NCBI GenBank assembly: GCA_027946555.1
Contig: JAPEVC010000271.1
Span: 1-45,180, forward strand
Reading direction: 5' to 3'
DNA length: 45,180 bases
DNA from: Gnomoniopsis sp. IMI 355080
Taxonomy: Eukaryota; Ascomycota; Sordariomycetes; Diaporthales; Gnomoniaceae
The notes under the pieces were generated by a model. It was not told where the DNA came from, searched no databases, and saw only the letters and a program-made list of their open reading frames with translations. A program made the translations under genes and the position numbers. Below are positions 41,510-45,180 of the stretch, piece after piece. The first letter of the stretch is position 1. Each line of letters begins with the position of its first letter.

Positions 41510-43688
41510 CTACAACTTCCTTTTGACCAACCCCCGCCAAAAGTCAAAGCTGTTCTCATCGCTCTGTAATGCCCACAGCCTGCCAGTCGGCCGCCCATCA
41601 AAGCCCACCTCCTGTGCCCTCAACAAGCCCCAGTCCCGCGTAATCCCCACCACCCGCGCCTTCACTCCTCCCTCCGCCTCCAGCGTGACCATCTGGTTAC
41701 TATGCAACCAGTTGTCATAGTACCGTTCCTCCATCTCCCGGGTAAACCCATTCCTCACAAAGTCCCTATACAGTGATTCGAATCGTGTTAGCAACCTCGC
41801 CAACAATCTCTCGATCCGAAAAGGTGGCAGCTTATGCCTTTGGCTAAACCTGGCAAGCACCGCATCCAACGATGTCGTCGGTTTCCCGTTGGTGGTATTC
41901 AACCCAACGCCGACGACCATCTGGTACGCGCCATTGCTATACGCGCAGTTGGTCAGGATCCCGCCAATCTTGACGTAATTCGCCTCCTTCTTCGCCGCGT
42001 CCTTCCACGGCGTCTCGGGGTCCTGCGCATACACGTCGTTGGGCCACTTTAACTTGACGGGTAAGTCTCTGTACGCACCGCCGACGCCATCGCCATCGTA
42101 CGACCGCACGGCCTCGACGATGGCGATGGCCGCCAGGTACTGGATAAACACGACCGGCCGCGACTGCGCCAGGTGCGCGGGGTGGTTGATGACGGTGCTG
42201 AAAATCATGCAGCCGGGCGGAGCGATCCATACGTTAGTGCCACGGCCGCGACCGGCGATTTGCGTCGTGGCCGCCATGGTGAAGCCGGTCGGGAGGTGTG
42301 TGAGGAGCAGAGGGTTCTTTTCGAGGAGCGTGTTGGTGCTGGTCACGACTTCGCCGTAGAGCAGATGCGCGCCCCATTCGTAAGCGTCGGACTCGCGGCG
42401 GCGGAAGGCGAGGAGCGAACTATAGAAGTCGGCGTGGTTGAAGTAGGGAGTTTCTTTGGGATCGGGCCAGGCGGACTCGTGCGGGACGACGGTCTTTAGT
42501 GTGCGGTTGTGGTCGACAAGGCCGTCGATGGCTGCGGCTTTGGCAGGGTCGAGTCTCGTCTTGGCGTCTTTTAGGTCTTCGGTGGAGGATATATGGGTTG
42601 CTTGCAACGTCGACTGCAGGTCGTTGATGGACCAACGCGTGTCGGGGTTCTCCAGGTAAAAAGTATCATTTTCACCCTTGATGAGCTCTTCACCACTTTC
42701 GTTCTTGGTGATAATAGAGTTAAGAGAAGTAAGGAGGCCGCCTACTTCTTGCGGGTCGAGGGCAGAGAGATGGATCTTTGAGAGAGATGGAATAGATGTG
42801 TTGTCGGGGTTGACTTCGAGGCCGAGTTTGGTGAGACACGCTTGGAGGAATCTGGTTCGTTTGTCGTCGTCCTCGGCCAATGCCTTGATCAATTTGTCGT
42901 AGTCCTCAACATCCGGATGCGGCTCGAGATTGACGGCTGCAAATTCCGGATGAGGTCCTGTGAGGATGACACTGCCCGAGCCAACCTTGCAGTACACCAA
43001 TGCAGCCTTGCCATCGCCCCCGTCCACATCCAATTCGTCTTCGAAGCTCGCCAGCACCTCTACACCCTGTTCTGCCATCTTCGCTGCATCAACAAATACA
43101 CCGCCCCCATTGAAGTATGACCGGAAGTCCTCTAAGCCCTCTCCCGCACTGTCAAATGCCTCCTTCCTCACCCCAACCTTCACAGCCCTAGCACCACTCT
43201 CACTCGCATATCTGAATCCCTCGAAGGCACCACCCCGACACGTGCCAGGGAAGAATGCCAATTCCCGACTTCCAATCACCTCCATCTCACGGTCCGGGTG
43301 GCCGACCTCGAACTCGCACCGCGCAGCGCCATAGTACCCGCCGGCGCAGAAGCCAATGTAGGCACCCCCGCGGCGGACAAAGTCGGTGATGCGACGATTA
43401 CCGGCGCCGTTGAGCACGCGGCAGTAGTTTAAGTCGGCACCGCCGGGGATGACGAGGAGTGCGGCGGTCGGTGCCCAAGGCTCGCGGAGAAGCGCGGATT
43501 CCGTGAGGGGGATGATGGCATACGAAGTGCCGAGAAGGCGTCTGAGGGTGTAGATGCATTGCCGGACGGAAGCGACAGTCGTGCCAGTGCCTGCGAGGGT
43601 GTTAGAATCAAACGAGTCGATAAAGCATCTCAAATAAAGCGAGCTTCTGACCTGTGTACACCAGCACGTTGAGTTTATGTGGTGCCAT
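41510..43688 (-). CDS. BPL1: Biotin-protein ligase (holocarboxylase synthetase)
   Basis: Attaches biotin to the carboxylases (acetyl-CoA, pyruvate and others) through biotinyl-AMP. Exons 43652-43688 and 41510-43590 give 705 residues, the normal size for fungal Bpl1. A 61-nt intron with a TTCTAAC branch site joins MAPHKLNVLVYT to GTGTTVASVRQ. The N-terminal half is the BPL_N domain, a glutamine-amidotransferase-like fold with VIPGGAD and GFCAGGYYGA (Cys nucleophile elbow). The C-terminal catalytic domain has the ATP/biotin loop GRGRGTNVW, the KLKWPNDVY motif and GGILTNCAY, followed by the small SH3-like C-domain. It is divergent from COA4, with 121 bp between the start codons. Confidence 0.96.
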
Positions 43689-43809
43689 TTTGTGAGTGGT
43701 GGGGTGAGTATGTTGTTGAGTGAGGTGACTCAACACCGCGCGCGCCACGCCAAAGTTCGAGCTTTGATTTTCCTCTCAACACATCACATTGACACGCGGT
43801 ACTTTCAAT
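43689..43809. promoter_or_regulatory. 121-bp divergent promoter, BPL1 / COA4
   Basis: Only 121 bp separate the two start codons, so the 5' UTRs and promoters must be very compact or overlapping. It contains a CGCGCGCG-like stretch near 43738-43746 (ACCGCGCGCGCCACGCC). Confidence 0.6.
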
Positions 43810-44475
43810 ATGGGAGGCGACACATCAAAGGAAGAAGCCGATGCTGCGGCGGAGAGGCAGAGAGTAGAAGACGACGAGCCCGACGAGTGGTAAGAGAAAA
43901 AGCCTGTGCCCTTGATTGTTCCTGAAACTATTTTCTCAGCCGAGCTCTCAACAGCCGACCATATCCAAGCTCGGGAGTCGTCTAAGACGGGTGCCGAAGA
44001 AGAGGGCTTGAACACCGGACCCCACCGAACACTCTCTTCTTTGAGAACATGCTGAATGAAATGATCGAGGAAATACTAATGATTACCTTTTCTTTGTTAG
44101 GGACAAACGCATCTTCAGCACTGGATGCGCAGGTATGTGACGCTGTTTACAAGCTGGGAATTGCTGCATGGCGAGCTCTCCCGCCACAAACGCTATTCAC
44201 TTTATACACTACTTGATACCTAACATATGACGGACGGGTCACAGATGAGAACATGAAGATGACGGATTGCTATTTTGAGAAGAAAGACTGGCGGCAATGC
44301 AAAGATGAGGTACGTCTCTCAAACACTAAGAGTATCTCATGCACAAGACAATAGAGCCCTTGCTGATCGTGTCACCACTGTCGTCAAGATGGAGACTTTC
44401 CGGCGGTGTTGGAAGGCTCACGGCAACGATGAGCGAACCTCATCCAAAGATGCCGATAAGGACGAAAAGTCATAG
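43810..44475 (+). CDS. COA4: Cytochrome c oxidase assembly factor Coa4 (twin CX9C)
   Basis: A small intermembrane-space protein imported by Mia40, needed for cytochrome c oxidase assembly. Exons 43810-43889, 44101-44132, 44245-44309 and 44389-44475 give 87 residues. The spliced protein reads EDDEPDEWDKRIFSTGCADE then CYFEKKDWRQCKDEMETFRRC. This matches the Coa4 pattern: an acidic N-terminus, then DxxI-x-x-x-GC, then a twin CX9C set of Cys spaced 9 residues (C..FEKKDWRQ..C, with C in STGCA and RRC). The C-terminus is charged. Mitochondrial proteins of this class have no cleaved presequence, consistent with the acidic N-terminus. Introns 1 and 2 (211 and 112 nt) are longer than usual here. Confidence 0.9.
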
Positions 44476-44838
44476 GTTTCATAGCATTATCCCAGGCAGT
44501 TATGGACCAGCCGATACTCTCAACTCGACTCTAATTCACAAGCATACCTAGTTACTGTCTCTGTTCTTTACACGGTCTTGAACATATGTGAGGAATTCAT
44601 TTTTTCTGGGTTTTTCTGCACCACTTCTGCGCTGAAATCGATGATGCACCACGCGTTATGTTCTGGGGTACAAACCATGCGCCAGGGTACCTTGGAAGCG
44701 GGCGCGCCCGCCCAATTCCATTTGCCGCCGTAGCGCGTCAAGCTCATGGGTGTACTTCGCCTCCAGCTTTTCCACCAAGAATCCAGCCGCCTTTACTAAA
44801 CTTCACAATTCACCACAACCGCCGTCACCACACCGGCC
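44476..44838. other. Intergenic, 0.36 kb
   Basis: Between COA4 and the next plus-strand gene; it holds the 3' UTR of one and the promoter of the other. No motif that I can name with confidence. Confidence 0.5.
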
Positions 44839-45180
44839 ATGACACGAATAATTTCCTCCGTCCTGCGGCCAATTCGGTCCAACGGTATTCGTGCTCTCCG
44901 ATTCAATCCCGTTGAGCAGACTGCCCAAACAACGCTAGGGTCAAGGCGAGCAGCGACGACATATAGCAGCCCGCCGAAGCCAAAGCCAACACCGCCGCGA
45001 CAATCAATATCACAAACTCCTTACAAGCGCACCGCGACAACAACAACATCATCAAGCCCCTCGTCCACAACAAACTCTTCATCGCCTTCTTCTTCTTCTT
45101 CTTCCTCCACAGCTTCTCCAGCCGCCGCCGCAACAAGAGGCCCCACCTCCGCCTACGCCGCTTCACAACTCGACCCCCTC
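44839..45180 (+). CDS. 5' part of a probable mitochondrial protein (truncated by window end)
   Basis: An ATG at 44839 opens a frame that runs 114 codons to the end of the window. The first 25 or so residues (MTRIISSVLRPIRSNGIRAL) are basic, hydroxylated and free of acidic residues, a typical mitochondrial presequence. Next comes a basic Pro-rich region (SSPPKPKPTPPRQ) and Thr/Ser homopolymer tracts, then Ala/Ser-rich sequence ending SAYAASQLDPL. No domain is reached, so the identity is unknown; mitochondrial inner-membrane proteins of fungi often have such low-complexity linkers. Confidence 0.6.
   Translation, partial: MTRIISSVLRPIRSNGIRALRFNPVEQTAQTTLGSRRAATTYSSPPKPKPTPPRQSISQTPYKRTATTTTSSSPSSTTNSSSPSSSSSSSTASPAAAATRGPTSAYAASQLDPL

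Overview
The window is nuclear DNA of a filamentous ascomycete (Pezizomycotina). I would guess Sordariomycetes, but the sequence alone does not prove the class. The evidence is the many short introns (about 50-120 nt) with GT..AG ends and CTAAC/CTGAC branch-site motifs, loosely spaced genes on both strands without operons, and single-copy eukaryotic housekeeping genes: the complex I 30-kDa subunit, CCR4-NOT subunit Not4, TFIIH subunit Tfb2, biotin-protein ligase, the COX assembly factor Coa4 and a TANGO2 homologue. I see no transposon ORF, rRNA, tRNA or CRISPR. Exon structures were worked out by hand from splice motifs and protein-family continuity.

Layout. 0.4-1.6 kb (-): a secreted four-exon tyrosinase. 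1.6-5.8 kb: gene-poor and carrying TACCTAGGTA palindromes. 6.3-7.4 kb (-): an unknown acidic/basic protein. 8.6-9.6 kb (-): the complex I subunit, divergent from NOT4 (10.5-13.0 kb, +) across a promoter with a CCAAT box fused to an E-box. 13.7-16.2 kb (+): a long low-complexity reading frame that is probably an alternative C-terminal exon of NOT4. 17.2-22.4 kb (-): four genes on one strand, namely a 99-residue unknown, a dienelactone hydrolase predicted to be secreted and GPI-anchored, an atypical short-chain dehydrogenase and an ABM-like alpha/beta-barrel protein. The last three look like a small accessory metabolic group without a backbone enzyme. 23.8-25.1 kb (+): a fungal amidoligase, convergent with a GFA-domain protein (25.4-26.1 kb, -). 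26.6-27.8 kb (-): a secreted ACMSD-type amidohydrolase. 29.3-30.1 kb (-): a seven-exon hotdog thioesterase, divergent from TFB2 (30.9-32.4 kb, +). 33.4-35.0 kb (-): a locus with two overlapping reading frames, probably mis-resolved splicing. 35.6-36.7 kb (-): the NRDE/TANGO2 protein. 36.7-41.5 kb: mostly empty apart from a small single-pass membrane protein (39.4-39.9 kb, +) with a GC-AG intron. 41.5-43.7 kb (-): biotin-protein ligase, divergent by 121 bp from COA4 (43.8-44.5 kb, +). 44.8 kb to the edge (+): the start of a gene with a mitochondrial-type N-terminus.

The housekeeping genes are ordinary in content. The observations most worth a second look are the NOT4 3' end, where one splice donor can join three in-phase acceptors, the GPI-anchored dienelactone hydrolase, the amidoligase with an altered ExE motif, and the over-represented TACCTAGGTA palindrome.
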